Shown here: piece by piece, positions 32,811 to 44,576 of the stretch | Numbering within the stretch: the first letter of the stretch is position 1 | How the letters are laid out: every line of letters begins with the position of its first letter | Assembly: GCF_964656455.1 (NCBI RefSeq) | Contig: NC_135720.1 | Span: 110,620,696-110,684,695 of the forward strand | From: Halichoerus grypus | Lineage: Eukaryota > Chordata > Mammalia > Carnivora > Phocidae | Length of the DNA stretch: 64,000 bases | Reading direction: 5' to 3' | Position numbers and translations under genes: made by a program | The notes under the pieces: generated by a model | Databases searched by the model: none | Seen by the model: the letters and a program-made list of their open reading frames with translations, nothing else | What the model was told of the DNA's origin: nothing

Positions 32811-33525
32811 GAAAATGCAAATTAAAACCATAGTAAGATATCACTACCCACTGACTGAAATGGCTAAAATCAGAAAAGATCGACAATATCAAGTGTTGAC
32901 AAGGACATGGAGCAACTAGAACTCTCACATTACTGGTGGGAATGCAAAATGGTACAGCCACCTTGGAAATCAATTTGGCAGTTCCTTATATAGATAAGCA
33001 TACACTTGCTATATTTTATCATACATACAATCCAGAAATGCCACTTTGTATTTATACAAATAAAAGCCTACGTCAATACAAAGACCTATACTCAAATGCT
33101 CATAGAAATTTAACACAAAATAGTCCAAAACTGGAAGCAACCTGAATGTCCATCAACTCAACAAATGGAAAGCAATGAAAAGGAATTACTGAAATATGTA
33201 ACAACATAAATGAGTCCCAAAAGCACTGTGCTAAGTGAAAGAAGCCAGACACAAAAGACTAAATACCATACACTTCTGTTGATTTCAATTTTTTTAGAAA
33301 AGACAAAATGATAGTTACAGAAAGCAGGTCAGTGATTGTCAGGGATCGGGGTGAAGGAAGATGATGACTAAAAGAAGGTACGAGTAAACTTTGGGGTAAT
33401 GGAAATGCTCCATATATCATGATTGTGGTGATGGTTACACAACTGTATACATATGTTAAAACTCATTAAATCAATGAATTTTACTTAAATATATCTCAAA
33501 AATATGATTTAAAATTTCATTTAAA
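32811..33525 (+). mobile_element. L1: L1M LINE, ORF2 end and 3' UTR
   Basis: 'aaaatgcaaattaaaaccat', 'gacaaggacatggagcaact', 'ggtgggaatgcaaaatggta', 'ctggaagcaacctgaatgtc', 'gtgctaagtgaaagaagcca' and 'cacaactgtatacatatgtt' follow the L1M ORF2 end and 3' UTR. The frame at 32936-33145 is an ORF2 remnant. A SINEC inserted just beyond its 3' end. Confidence 0.88.
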
Positions 33526-33538
33526 AACCTACAAAATA

Positions 33539-33716
33539 GGGATGCCTGGGTGGCTTGGTTGAGTGTATGACTCTTGATTGCAGCTCAGGTCATGATCTCA
33601 GGGTCCTGAGATTGAGCCCCACATCAAGCTCCATGCTGGGAGGGGAGTCTGCTTGAGATTCTCTCACCCTTCCCCTTTGCCCCTCCCCTGCTCTTTCTTT
33701 AAAAAAAAAAAAAAAA
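33539..33716 (+). mobile_element. SINEC: SINEC (type 3)
   Basis: 'gggatgcctgggtggcttgg', 'gtatgactcttgattgcagc', 'gatctcagggtcctgagatt' and 'tttgcccctcccctgc' define it, with an 18-A tail. The TSD 'aacctacaaaata' (33526-33538) recurs at 33717-33729. The head lacks a few bases between 'ttggtt' and 'gagtgtatgactc', where 'aagc' is normal. Confidence 0.95.
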
Positions 33717-33729
33717 AACCTACAAAATA

Positions 33730-34360
33730 AACTGATTCTAACACTTAATAATAGGTCAAGACTTAATGAGTTAATCAGAAGAAAAATGAAAGGAGATGGT
33801 CAAAATGAAGACATTCATATAGGGGAATAATTCTCCTTTGGATCTTTAAAGAACAAGTTCCTACATGTAAAGATCTACATACACAAAATGTGTGTGTACA
33901 GGGGGTGATTATTTTACTATTCACAACACAAAGAGGCATTCAGTCAATTGTTGCTTACCACATTAAGTCTAGAACATGGCTCCCTATCATTGTTCTTACA
34001 TGGTGATTGCTAATGGCCAGCCACAGAACCTTCAAGAAACAAGCCGAGCTTTCCCAAAAACTCTGCGTCCTAATCCTTAATAAAATATGAATGAGGTAAT
34101 CCATTCATTCCCATCTCTAGGGCCCGCCCTAACTACTACGCAGAGAAGCAAAGCATGGCAAGCACCAAAACAACGTGCTTCATACATCCTTATCACCGCG
34201 TCTAAAACCTCTACAAATGGAGTCACTCTCTGAGTTATAAAACAGTGTCTGGGAGGTCCACAACTATAGTACAAAATATGTGGTTAAGAAATCCACATTA
34301 AGTATGATCAAATCAATATCGTCTATGGGTACAAAATTTCTTTTCAGGAAGATGAAAATA
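33730..34360. other. Unassigned stretch
   Basis: No family is recognised. Positions about 34040-34270 hold more CpG than neighbouring DNA ('gcccgcc', 'ctacgcag', 'aacgtgc', 'accgcgtc') but no convincing open frame. It might be a piece of a recent insertion or a weak regulatory element. Confidence 0.4.
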
Positions 34361-34490
34361 TTCCAAAATTAGATTGTGGTAATGGCTACACAACTCTGTG
34401 AATATACTAAAAACTACTGAACTGTAAACTTTAAATGGGTAAATTTTATGGAATGTGAATATCTCAATAAAGCTGCTTTAAAAAAAAAAT
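34361..34490 (+). mobile_element. L1: L1M 3' end
   Basis: 'gattgtggtaatggctacac', 'aactctgtgaatatactaaa', 'actactgaactgtaaacttt' and 'gaatatctcaataaagctgc' end in poly-A at 34481-34489. It is a 5'-truncated L1M 3' terminus. Confidence 0.85.
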
Positions 34491-34924
34491 CAACATAGTT
34501 TATCATGTTAGTTTAGAACTCAACACTGGAGCCAGAAAATTTTTAATGCAGCATGTAGGCATGAGTTAATGAATGGGAAAAAGACAGGTGTCAGAGGGAG
34601 CCACAATGACTACTGGGAGAGGAACACGGAAGAGCAGGAAGGAGAGAGCAAGCATTGGCTCAGGGTTGGGACAGTGAGCCTCAGGTAGGATGCTTTCCGG
34701 AAGGATGCTTAAAGGCACTCCAGGGCTGGTCCTGAACATCCACTGTCCTTAATATTAATCTGTTGCTTTTCTACAAACTATTACTAACATTAGTGTTATT
34801 TTTCTTCCCCTCTTTCCAGCCTTCATGATTATCTACTTTGTTTTTTTCAATCACATACTAAATCATCTTAGCTGATTTACTTCATCTATAAAACTGCCCT
34901 GAGCTATACAAAATTAGATGAATA

Positions 34925-35075
34925 ATCACAGAATATTAAGAGACCTTAAGTAACATATTGCTATATGCCTATTTTTATAGAAGAGAAAATTAATGCACAG
35001 AAAAAGTGGTTGCCCAAGGTTATCAGCTAAAAATGGAGTAAAGACTAGAAAAGATTTCGAATCCAGTAGTGATTT
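34925..35075 (+). mobile_element. MIR: MIR SINE fragment
   Basis: 'agaagagaaaattaatgcac', 'agaaaaagtggttgcccaag' and 'gttatcagctaaaaatggag' follow the MIR core. Confidence 0.65.
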
Positions 35076-35079
35076 TATA

Positions 35080-36475
35080 TACCAGCATACATCACCTATC
35101 TTAGAATTTTAGAAAGGGTGTTCATTATTTCTTAAAATCATGTAATCATGTACATATGTATAAAATTCTTTAAACATATAGAAAATGTTTTTTAATCCAC
35201 CTCAAAAGAACTATAAAATAGCCAAATATGATAGTAGGCACACCCAATAAACTAGTGCTGTTACTCACAATTCAACTGGTAAAGGAAGGCTTCCCTATCA
35301 AGTTGCAGATTTTACCAGAATACAGCAATAAATTATAAGCTCATATTCTCTTCAGGGTACAAACTATTAGATATGTAAGGCATAGCCCTATGGGAACATA
35401 TTTATCTTCAAATGTGACCTTGCAATTAAGCATTCACCAGCTATCTTTCATATTCTGCATACAAAGTATTTAGAGAAAAGTTCAGCTAAATTAACAAACT
35501 AAAACAGAAAAGTTAGAGCTTTTCACAATCTGTCATTACTCCATTCCCACTGATGCTCTAACAAAGGCATGAAAAGACTAACAGCTGCAGAAGAAAGTAA
35601 AAGGCATACCACTGAACCTGAATTAATCTAATAAAAAATGATGCTATTATATATAAACTTTCAAAATCCAGCTGAAGTCCTGTGCTGAGGCTTTGGGCTC
35701 CAAAACAGCCTGTACCCTTCCTTCTGGCCAGTTATCTGACAGAAACAGAACAAAGTAAACACTTTTTCTCCATACACACCCCCACCCCCGCCAAAATTCT
35801 CATTTCATCAGGAAGGCCAGAAAATTTAAAATACAAACTTTAAATTTCACAGACAGTAATGTAACTATAACTTATTCTGGTGACTGATTTCACACACTGT
35901 AACTTAAAAGGAAATGATAACTACATCTTAATATCTGCTCCCTTAAAATGTGTCCAGATGAAGCAAACAGAGGTCTCTAATACAACTGAAAAGAGGAGAC
36001 CTAATCTGGCCCAGGAATTTCCTGAAAACACTCTTCCAAAAGTAACTAAACCAACCCTTTTCCAAAACAAAATCTGGATGGTGGCTACATATTATATAGG
36101 TTATGGCAGGGTCCTATAAGAGTTCTGAATGCAGTTTTGGCAGGCTCCTGTAGACTAACAGATGTATGAGAGAGATTTGGAAGATGGCCTTGTTTCTCCC
36201 AATATAACCATTTTTGGATATTTACGCTGAAGACTGCAGGGTGGGAGATAAACACTGGCTCTTTGATAACCTGATATTCAGCAGTGTTTTGGAAGTTACT
36301 TGCTACTATGGGAGAAAGGGAAGAAATCCACCACCAAAAGTGTAGGGTGTTAGTGGGAAGGGAGGCCAAAAGCATTTAGTCCTGTCAAGATGCCATCCAA
36401 ACCTTGTATTTCCTCCCCTTCCACACAAAAGTGGCTGGCATCAGAAATCACACAATCTTAGTGAAGTTTAGAAAT
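35080..36475. other. Unassigned stretch
   Basis: No repeat or exon is recognised. Frames at 35880-36119 (+, 79 codons) and 36085-36375 (-, 96 codons) overlap partly on opposite strands. They show no domains, no signal peptide and no supporting context. Confidence 0.5.
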
Positions 36476-36479
36476 TTTA

Positions 36480-36655
36480 TTCTTTAAATTTAAATTTTAT
36501 TTAACTATTTATTTGATTAATAACATATTCATAGGCCTTAAAATTCAAAAAGAAAACAAGAAGATATACAATGAAGACTCCCTCTGCTCAGGTCCTTTAA
36601 TCATTCAGTTTCCCTATAGAAGGCAATTCAAGTACTTTACTACTTACTGATAATA
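36480..36655 (-). mobile_element. L1: Possible old L1 3' UTR, antisense
   Basis: 'aaaattcaaaaagaaaacaa', 'gaagatatacaatgaagact' and 'ccctctgctcaggtc' recall the antisense L1ME-type text 'aaaattcaaa...tataaagtgaaaagtc'. Divergence is high. Confidence 0.4.
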
Positions 36656-36984
36656 CAATAAGGGAACCAATTCTAGTGCAGGAGTAAGACAGCCAGTCTT
36701 TGAACAATATGTTTGCAGGTAAGCATCCTCAAAGGAATTCTTACTTAATTACAGGGTACTAAAAACTCTGAACCCCACATACAAGCATAAAAGGGATGGT
36801 TATATATTTAAATATCTATTACTAGAAATTCCACTGTAATTCTTACAGATCATATCACACACAGCAGGTCTAAAAACCTATGCCCTTCAATTAGCCTTCA
36901 CAAGGAATCAGTAGTCTTTGTGTAAATAATACTAGACAAAGTCCTCAAGAAGTACAGTACTGTCCTCAAGAAGCTTAAATTTAA

Positions 36985-37185
36985 GGGCACCTGGGTGGCT
37001 CAGTCATTGGGCATCTGCCTTCGGCTCGGGTTGTGGTCCCAGGGTCCTGGGATCGAGCCCCGCATCGGGCTCCCTGCTCGGCGGGAGGCCTGCTTCTCCC
37101 TCTCCCACTCCCCCTGCTTGTATTCCCTCTCTTGCTGTCTCTCTCTGTCAAATAAAAAAAATCTTTAAAAAAAAGGAAAAAAAAA
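36985..37185 (+). mobile_element. SINEC: SINEC (type 1), well preserved, exact TSD
   Basis: 'gggcacctgggtggctcagt', 'cagggtcctgggatcgagcc', 'ccgcatcgggctccctgctc' and 'cactccccctgcttg' are near consensus. The TSD 'aagcttaaatttaag' (36971-36985) recurs exactly at 37186-37200. The tail is A-rich with one G pair. Confidence 0.98.
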
Positions 37186-37498
37186 AAGCTTAAATTTAAG
37201 CTAACAAACTATCTGGGATGGGAGTGGAGTAGAAGAAGAATGGGGAGGGTGGGGGGAAAAGGGATGGAGGGAGGATCTCCCTATTGTTACACATGTCCAA
37301 CAGAGAGGAATCCTAATGTTCACAATGTTCACTGTGAACAGAGCCCTAAACTGGCTGGAGGGATAGTAAGTGGAACAGATAACTTCTGAAGCTGTTTCCA
37401 ACTTTGTTTTCATATTTATTTCAAAAGTCCATTGCTTGTTACTATTTAGCCCAAAAGTTGTGACATAAGTTTCTTAGCGCTTAAAAAATGTTCCCCTA

Positions 37499-37690
37499 GG
37501 GGCACCTGGGTGGCTCAGTCAGTTGAGTGTCTGCCTTTGGCTCAGGTCCTGATTTTAGGGTCCTGGGATCAAGCCCCGCATCAGGCTCCCTGCTCAGCAG
37601 GGAGTTTGCTTCTCCCTCTTCCTCCCTGCTTGTGCTCTCTGCTCCCTCTCATGCTCTCAATCTCTCTCAAATAAAATCTTTAAAAAAAAA
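37499..37690 (+). mobile_element. SINEC: SINEC
   Basis: 'ggggcacctgggtggctcag', 'ttttagggtcctgggatcaa' and 'cccgcatcaggctccctgct' are followed by a shortened 3' body without 'actccccctg' ('cttcctccctgcttgtgctc'). The TSD is imperfect, 'atgttccccta' before and 'aaattcctcta' after. Confidence 0.94.
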
Positions 37691-38004
37691 TTCCTCTATT
37701 TGCAATTTTCCCTAAATATAAAAGCAAGCCTGAAAATACAAACCTTAAAAACAGCTTCCAATTCCTTTAAATAAATACCAGTTTACATCTAACTGATAAG
37801 TGATTATAAGTCTTATTATCATTAACATAAGTCACAAGGCCTCTGTCTACCACATTTTTAGGCTGGTCTTAGTTGCTATTCTAAACAACCTATTACCTCT
37901 AACAGTCCTCATTTTGGAACACTTGTTAATTAGGTAAGGCAAAGGCCATGTGAAAATTACCTAACTGAAACCCCTGCTTTCAGAAAGGTCCCCCAAATCA
38001 GTAT

Positions 38005-38150
38005 CTAACTCTGCTATGCATGTGAATCACCTGGGGATCTTGCTAAAATGCAGATTCTGAGTCAGCAGGTCAGAGATTCATTTTCAGCAGCTCCCACTAG
38101 CTAATGTAGCTAGTCCCAGGATTAAACTTTTGAGTAGCAAGGTCCTAAAT
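38005..38150 (+). mobile_element. MER5A: MER5A/B-like hAT DNA transposon fragment
   Basis: 'atgtgaatcacctggggatc', 'ttgctaaaatgcagattctg' and 'agtcagcaggtcagagattc' are typical of the MER5 group. The end ('aaacttttgagtagcaaggt') recalls its terminal repeat. Confidence 0.75.
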
Positions 38151-39153
38151 CATTCTTCAAGATCTCAAGGTATTCATTCTACAATCTCATGAGAATTGTC
38201 TTTGTGAGTTAATTCAATATGGCAATGTATACCACCCATCTTTGTGAGTACCTACTGAGATAGATCTCAATTGCTTTCTCAGTTGCATTCAAATTTTCTA
38301 TAAGCCTCTTTAGTTGATGAACCTGAAATTAATTAAAAATACTTTCCTACAGCAGTGCTTACCATCAGGCAAGAATTAACTTTGAGCTGCAACAGGCTAA
38401 CATTATAGTTTTTAATTTTAAACGGTTACATTATGTTGAAGTTAATTGTGATCACTTGATCAGTAATTCATAAATCCTGGGCCATAGACCAGGTGATGAA
38501 ATTTTTCACAGTTAAATGAGAAGAGTAAGAACAGTTATCAGTTTTTCAAAAGGCTAAATATATTCTGCACTGTTACATTTTATGTTCCTTATAATTTACT
38601 GATTTGTAATTCCTTTGGTGATTCTAAACATCCAACTGATTAAAATAAAAGTTAGCACTTTCCCTTTTCTCTTTTTATTTTAACAACTTAATGCAATCTG
38701 AAGTCTGAGAAGCACCAAATTCAAGTAACTTCTCCATACCCCGCTGTTCTCTAGGGACTGGTGGTGCTGGGCTCTCAACAGGGTGTGTGTGTCTGCAGGC
38801 ATGCTGGCCTCTCAGGAGGGGTGGGTGGGGGTGGGCGCACCTGTGCACTAGCACACAGGAGCAATCAGTACCACTAGTGGCTTTGTTTGTTTGTTTTTTT
38901 AATTTGTGGCATTTTAAAATCCTTCCCTCCAATTCCCGGGTTGTGGCTTTATTTACCAATGGAGCTGTGCTGACTCACTCAAGTCTGGACTTGGCAGACG
39001 ATGGGAGTGGGGGTGTGATAAGATACTCAGACACACTAGGTGAAGCAATTCTTAGGGTGCTTGGAACTTTGATAGCTGTGATTTCAAGGAATCTACACCC
39101 TTTGCTGCCCCCTCCTCTCTGAACAATCCAGAGCTAACAAAACCATCAGTCAA
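38151..39153. other. Unassigned stretch with a GC-richer segment
   Basis: Positions about 38740-39120 are clearly richer in G and C than the flanks, with TG- and GGGTGG-rich text. Two opposite frames overlap here (38675-38959 on the reverse strand and 38787-39122 on the forward strand). Neither shows a domain, so I do not call a gene. The palindrome 'ccactagtgg' lies at about 38871-38880. Confidence 0.4.
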
Positions 39154-39338
39154 GGGGCACCTGGATGGCTCAGTCTGGTAAGCATCTGGCTTTGGCTCAG
39201 GTTATGATCTCAGGGTCCTGGGATGGAGCCTGGTGTCAGGCTCCCTGTTCAGCAGGGAGTCTGCTTCTCCCTCCCACTCTGCCCCTCCCCCTGCTCATGT
39301 TCTCTCTCTCTCATATAAATAAATAAAATCTTAAAAAA
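39154..39338 (+). mobile_element. SINEC: SINEC
   Basis: 'ggggcacctggatggctcag', 'tctggtaagcatctggcttt', 'gatctcagggtcctgggatg' and 'ctgcccctccccctgctcat' mix type 1 and type 3 features. The TSD is 'aaccatcagtcaa' (39141-39153) and 'acccatcagtccaa' after the tail. Confidence 0.93.
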
Positions 39339-39354
39339 GAAAACACCCATCAGT

Positions 39355-40699
39355 CCAAAAAAAAAAAAAAATCTCATCCTCTGTTCTGCAGGCTGAGCAT
39401 ATGTTGGTATTATGCAAAAGTTTTGTTTTCTCCTCAAGACAAATATGTGGATGAGTTTTGTACTCAGTGCTATTCATAAAGCAAAGAAGCTATGTTTTAG
39501 CTAGGTGCAAGCAGATTATTTTGCATTAATAACACTGAATGAGGACAAAGCACTCAGAACAGGAGAGTTTCTGAAGAAAGCCAAATTTATATTTAATTTA
39601 GAAAAGACAACCTATTAGGCAAATTTCACATGTTCTGTATAAAAAAGAAACAATTAGAATTATTTAGTGGGAAATAAAATTAGTGTGAAATTTCTCACGA
39701 TCCCCACATTCTTTTACATTAAATGTAGAGACACACAACAGCTGGTCAACTTAACTTACATTTTCTGTTATTAAACAATACCTCAAGATCATTAAACTCA
39801 CTTTCTCCCCCAACTCTTTCCCCCACAAAAGACTATACAGATACATAAACTGTATACTGTGTGTCACACTGGGCATCTGACGCATATTGAAGCTGACGCT
39901 ACAGGAAACTGAAGTGCAAGTAACCTGTATTACACATCTTCAGTGTGAGCGGCAGAGCTACACCACACCACACAGGGAGAGTTGCTGAAGCTAGCTGGCT
40001 CTGCCTTCATCCGAGTTCATTTAGCACACCACTGAGAAGACTCTTCTGGTTCAGTGATCTATGATTACCTAATTAATAACTTTTTAAAGGGATGTCAAAG
40101 GACCAGAATTATGGGCTTAATACATGTGCCAAATGTTCATATATGAATTCATGTCCCCCAAACTGTATGTTCAGTTTCATGTAGATTGGTAACACTCAAG
40201 TAGTCTACCTCATACATAGCAAAGAACTATAAAACCACAGTAATATTCTGAATCCTATTTTTTAAAATGTCCTAGAAACCTGATCAAATTAAGATTTTTC
40301 AGCTGTAATATTCTCTTCTTGGCAAGTCACACATTATTAATGATGTTGAATGCAATAACTGTATAATAATTTAAAAGATTTTTTAAAAATCCATCGTTAT
40401 AAGAAAATGATTATTTGATTTAATGTGTTCAGATTCTTGTATGACATTCTATAAATGGAAAGCTATTTGTCATAACTGGCAAAGGAAGCAAAATTACTCT
40501 GATTTCAATGGTGTTTTGAGAAAGGTAGCTTCTGTCAACAGTGTTTTCTATTACTTACAATAAATAATTCCACCACATATACTAAAAATATACATGGGTC
40601 ATGACTTACTTAGAATCAAGTAAAAATATCACGTAGTTCTTACTACGTTCTATACAAAGCCCTAAAATGATCCTGGCCTTTAAGAAACATCCACCATCA
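39355..40699. other. Mostly unassigned stretch
   Basis: An A14 tract lies at about 39358-39371. Positions about 39895-39970 ('aggaaactgaagtgcaagta', 'gagcggcagagct') faintly recall MIR. No exon is recognised. Confidence 0.45.
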
Positions 40700-40700
40700 T

Positions 40701-40895
40701 GGGCACCTGGGTGGCTCAGTTGGTTAAGCGACTGCCTTCAGCTCAGGTCATGATCCTGGAGTCCTGGGATCGAGTCCCGCATCGGGCTCCCTGCTCAGCA
40801 GGGAGTCTGCTTCTCCCTCTGACCCTCCCCTCTCTCATGCCCTGTCTCATTTTTTCTCTCTCAAATAAATAAATAAAATCTTAAAAAAAAAGAAA
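40701..40895 (+). mobile_element. SINEC: SINEC (type 2), well preserved
   Basis: 'gggcacctgggtggctcagt', 'tggttaagcgactgccttca', 'gatcctggagtcctgggatc' and 'ccctctgaccctcccctctc' define it. The TSD is 'aagaaacatccaccatca' (40682-40699) and 'aagaaacgtccaccatca' after the tail, with one substitution. Confidence 0.97.
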
Positions 40896-41394
40896 AAGAA
40901 ACGTCCACCATCAGCAAGCAGGGTTCCAAAGAGGATCAGATTTAATCATACTGGTACTTGCCTATTAAAATCTAGAATACACCTCTGACTTCAGCAACTT
41001 AGTTATAATTATCCTTCCAGAACTGATCTTAAATGCTTTTGTCTGAAAAAGAATATAAGGATGCAAAACCAGTTTTTACCCCTTCCTTTCCATCTCTCTC
41101 TCTTTTTTTTAAGAGAAAGACCATGAGAAGTGCAAGACTAATTGTGAGTCTAAAGGGAAAAAAAAGAAAAAGAATATGGTGTGTAGAAAAAAAGTAACTG
41201 AATTGTTTAGCAGATGTAAGTTACAGTCCTGGGAACTGGCAACTTAACTATGCCGAGCCAGATCTGTTTCCTTAATTCTAAAATAAAAGAGTGTAGAAAC
41301 TGATTTCATAAAATAATTTTAAACTACTGGATTTTCTTCCCATTCCCAGTCATAATACAGGCTTGTGAACAGTGGCATGGCCATGAATTCTTTA

Positions 41395-41585
41395 AATATT
41401 ATTTTCAAAATGCTTTAACATGTATTATATTTTATTCTCACAACAATTCTATGATAAATAGAATAGAAAGTAAACTGTCTCTCAGAGCAGTTAAACGACT
41501 TGCCCAAGAGCCCAAAACTGAGAGAAGGATGGAGACCTGTCAATCTTGTTTAAGAACTCGTTCTACTATGCTACAGGATTCTGAT
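41395..41585 (+). mobile_element. MIR: MIR SINE
   Basis: 'tgctttaacatgtattatat', 'tcacaacaattctatgataa', 'cagagcagttaaacgacttg', 'cccaagagcccaaaactgag' and 'tctactatgctacagg' cover the middle and 3' part of MIR in sense. Confidence 0.82.
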
Positions 41586-43935
41586 CGAGAAAAGCTGGGT
41601 GCTTTATAAGTCTATTTTTGGTAGTCAACTGTTACTCCTTACTGGCAATGTAATAATACATACCTATAGTTATTTTATATACTGGCACTATAAAGAAATT
41701 AATGTTTGATTGCAAGGAATTATCCTTAGAAACTATCTGTCAATGTCTGCCATCTTTTGGTAAAGATATTAAACCCCATCTCTGAGACTTCAGTACTCTT
41801 TCAAAAAATGCTTAGACAGATCTACCCAGTGAGAGTAGATATATAGAATATGTCCATAACAGAACCCCAAATAAAACTATCCTATGTGGAGCTCCTGGGG
41901 TTTGATATGGCACTAAAGAAATTTATCACAGATTCTCTGCAAATCTGCTGAGCAGACTCTCATTTTCAATCTTGCTCATATAAAAACTTCAAAGCCACTG
42001 CTCTTTCAAAAGTTGATTACCCTGGTGAAGACTGTCCATTTCTTCTTGGGAGAAGTTGAGCATTTCACTATACACATACACTGCCACTAATTTGTGATGC
42101 CAAGAAAATAGCCAACTTTCAGAGTTAGAAGGGATTACAATGATTTTCTAGTTTGAGACCTGTATTTTACAGACTTTAGGTAAGCCCTTGCTGATTATCG
42201 ACTGAGCCACCCAAAAGAACTGTCACTGTGTTTTCCAATCTGGCATACTACGTAATGTTAAACTGTTTTACAGCTACACATTTAATGGAAGGGACCGAAG
42301 TTTTAACTTTAAATGGTTAAAAGCAAAGATTGAGAATTATCCCTGGATCTTCTCTTTCTGTACCATTCCTATTCTACAGTAACATCATGTGTTGGGCTAA
42401 AAAAGTCAAGCTTAAAGGTTATGAATTTGTATGTGCCCATTCAAATATTCAAAATTTCGAAATTAAAGGATCAAAATTACAAATGAGAAATTTGTTACAT
42501 TTAATATTGTTCATTTCCATCTGAATGAGCTCCTGTTGTCAAAAACAGATAAAGATTTTGCATCTATAATAGTATGTTGCCTTGATAGTATCAGGATACT
42601 GCTGTCCTAAAACAACCCCAACAAATAACCCCCAAAACAAACAAATAAAAGCAAAAAGAAAGAAAAGAAATCCCACAGAGGAAGAACACTGATCACATCT
42701 CTAAGGCAGGCAATATAACGCTAAGAGCTAATGTGTTGGAAATGAGATTATTCCTTTGCTAAGATTCTACCAAATATCTGCTATCAGAAATCAACTTCAT
42801 AATACACAAGTTTTATATAACCACAAGATCCCAAACTGAGTATTATTCAAGTTCTAGGATATTAATTTGAAGCCCCTGCCATAGTTTCCTTCCATATTCT
42901 ATACTCAACATGTTACCAAAATTTTTAAAATATAGTACTCAAAAATTCCTCCAAGGGGACCTCAGAAAACCTGACCCTGAAAAGCTGAATGATGAGCCTT
43001 AGTCATCCTATGGTCTAATATAACAAATTAAAAGGAAAGCTGAGAGGAAGAGAAAGTTAGGTGCTACTCAATATTAGAGTCCCAAAGAAAAACTAAATTA
43101 AGAGTGTTTTCATTCAGGATACAGAAGATGATGGCTGGGTTATAGAAAACCACAGTAATAAACAGTGATTGAGGGGTGCCCCTGAAGGCAGAAGGAAAAG
43201 AGATATAAACAGGAATGTCAAGATTCTGCATGACTTTTAAACAGTATATTTACTCAAATTTCATTAATTCCTATTTATAAATATAAATAAAATATAATGT
43301 TTTAATAATCATAAATTAGGTTAAAACACAGTGGTATAATTCAAACTAGACTCTAAGTTTCCTGGGGGTATCATATTTGTAGTCATAATGTCTTCACTGA
43401 GATCGGCAAGTGTTTATTGTTGAACTAAGACTAGTTTATAATTATACAGGCGTATATAACACATGAACACTTACAGTATTCTATTTTGTTATTTTAAAGA
43501 AAATCAGGTCTCTGAGTATTCTGTAATTCTGGGGGCTTGCTTTACTTAAAATGTTCACATTTGATTGTATTTTCATCCATCGCGTAATACAATAAATTAG
43601 CTCAATTTTTCAGTGTCTGGTAATTAGAGAGCAAAGGTCTTGGTCATAAAAGAGGAAAGGGTACTTTTTCCTGAAAAACCACTACATTACTTGTTAAGCA
43701 CTTGGTCAGATATTAGAGCCTCTTACCTTCAAGGTTATTAAAATCTAGCTAATCGGTCAAAAATAACCAAACTATCATTGAGCAATTTGATCTGAATTAG
43801 CCTTGTTTTCGCTTTAGTATGTCAACTATTTCAAAAGAGAAATAGAAATACCAAAAGCCCAGTAGAATTTTAGCCACTTTAAATCAAATCTAAAATTTAA
43901 GCTCTAAAGTTTCAGTGAGTTTGGGAACTATTCTT
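41586..43935. other. Long repeat-poor stretch, no gene seen
   Basis: I find no named transposon over about 2.3 kb. The short text 'cgactgagccaccca' at about 42199-42213 equals the end of a reversed SINEC, but nothing around it supports an element. A frame at 42330-42524 shows no domain. Confidence 0.5.
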
Positions 43936-44131
43936 TTTTTTTTTTTTAAAGATTTTATTTATTTATTTGAAGGACAGAGAGAGACAGCATAACCAGAGGG
44001 AGAGGCAGAGGGAGAGGGAGCAGACTCCCCACTGAGCAGGGAGCCTGACATGGGGCTCGATCCCAGGACCTTGGGATCATGACCTGAGCCGAAGGCAGAC
44101 ACGCTTAACCATCTCAGCCACCCAGGCAACC
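43936..44131 (-). mobile_element. SINEC: SINEC, reverse strand, exact 20-base TSD
   Basis: 'aaagattttatttatttatt', 'gggagaggcagagggagagg', 'gggctcgatcccaggacctt' and 'cagccacccaggcaacc' define it. The TSD 'tgagtttgggaactattctt' (43916-43935) recurs exactly at 44132-44151. The head has 'gcaacc' for 'gcaccccc'. Confidence 0.97.
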
Positions 44132-44369
44132 TGAGTTTGGGAACTATTCTTATCTATATTTCAAATAATGGGGAAACTAAAACATAAACAATAACCAGAG
44201 AATCAAGCATAAAGGTAGCACATGGTTGTTAAATTCTACATTCATATTATATACCAATATTTAGACTAAAAGAAAAGGGATGAGAAGAACTCAGGCCAAC
44301 ACCCACCATTTTCTTTTGTGTGCAACTAATTTTCACTCCCAGGGACAAAGAAGTTACCTTTCACTTAAA

Positions 44370-44575
44370 AAAATATATATATATTTATTTATTTATTTTA
44401 GAGAGAGAGAAAGAGTGGGTGAGGGAGGGGCAGAGGGAAAGGGAGAGAAAACCTCAAGCAGACTCTGTGCCAAGCGAGGAGCCTGATGATGGGTTCGATC
44501 TCACAACCCTGAGATCACAACCTGAGCCAAAACCAAGAGTCAGACACTTAACTGATTGCACCACCCAGGCACCCC
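44370..44575 (-). mobile_element. SINEC: SINEC (type 3), reverse strand
   Basis: It starts in an (AT)n-modified tail ('atatatatatatttatttat'), then has 'gagggaggggcagagggaaa', 'gatgggttcgatctcacaac' and 'ccacccaggcacccc'. The TSD is imperfect, 'gttacctttcacttaaaa' before and 'attaccttctactttta' after. Overlapping frames through it (44280-44730) are not genes. Confidence 0.92.
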
Positions 44576-44576
44576 A

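Noticed and set aside
38868..38881. 'taccactagtggct' as a second CTCF site
   Set aside because: It is one base shorter than the core and has a mismatch at an informative position; the palindrome explains the resemblance.
42199..42213. 'cgactgagccaccca', identical to the end of a reversed SINEC
   Set aside because: Only 15 bases match, with no tail, body or TSD; likely coincidence or an unresolvable remnant.
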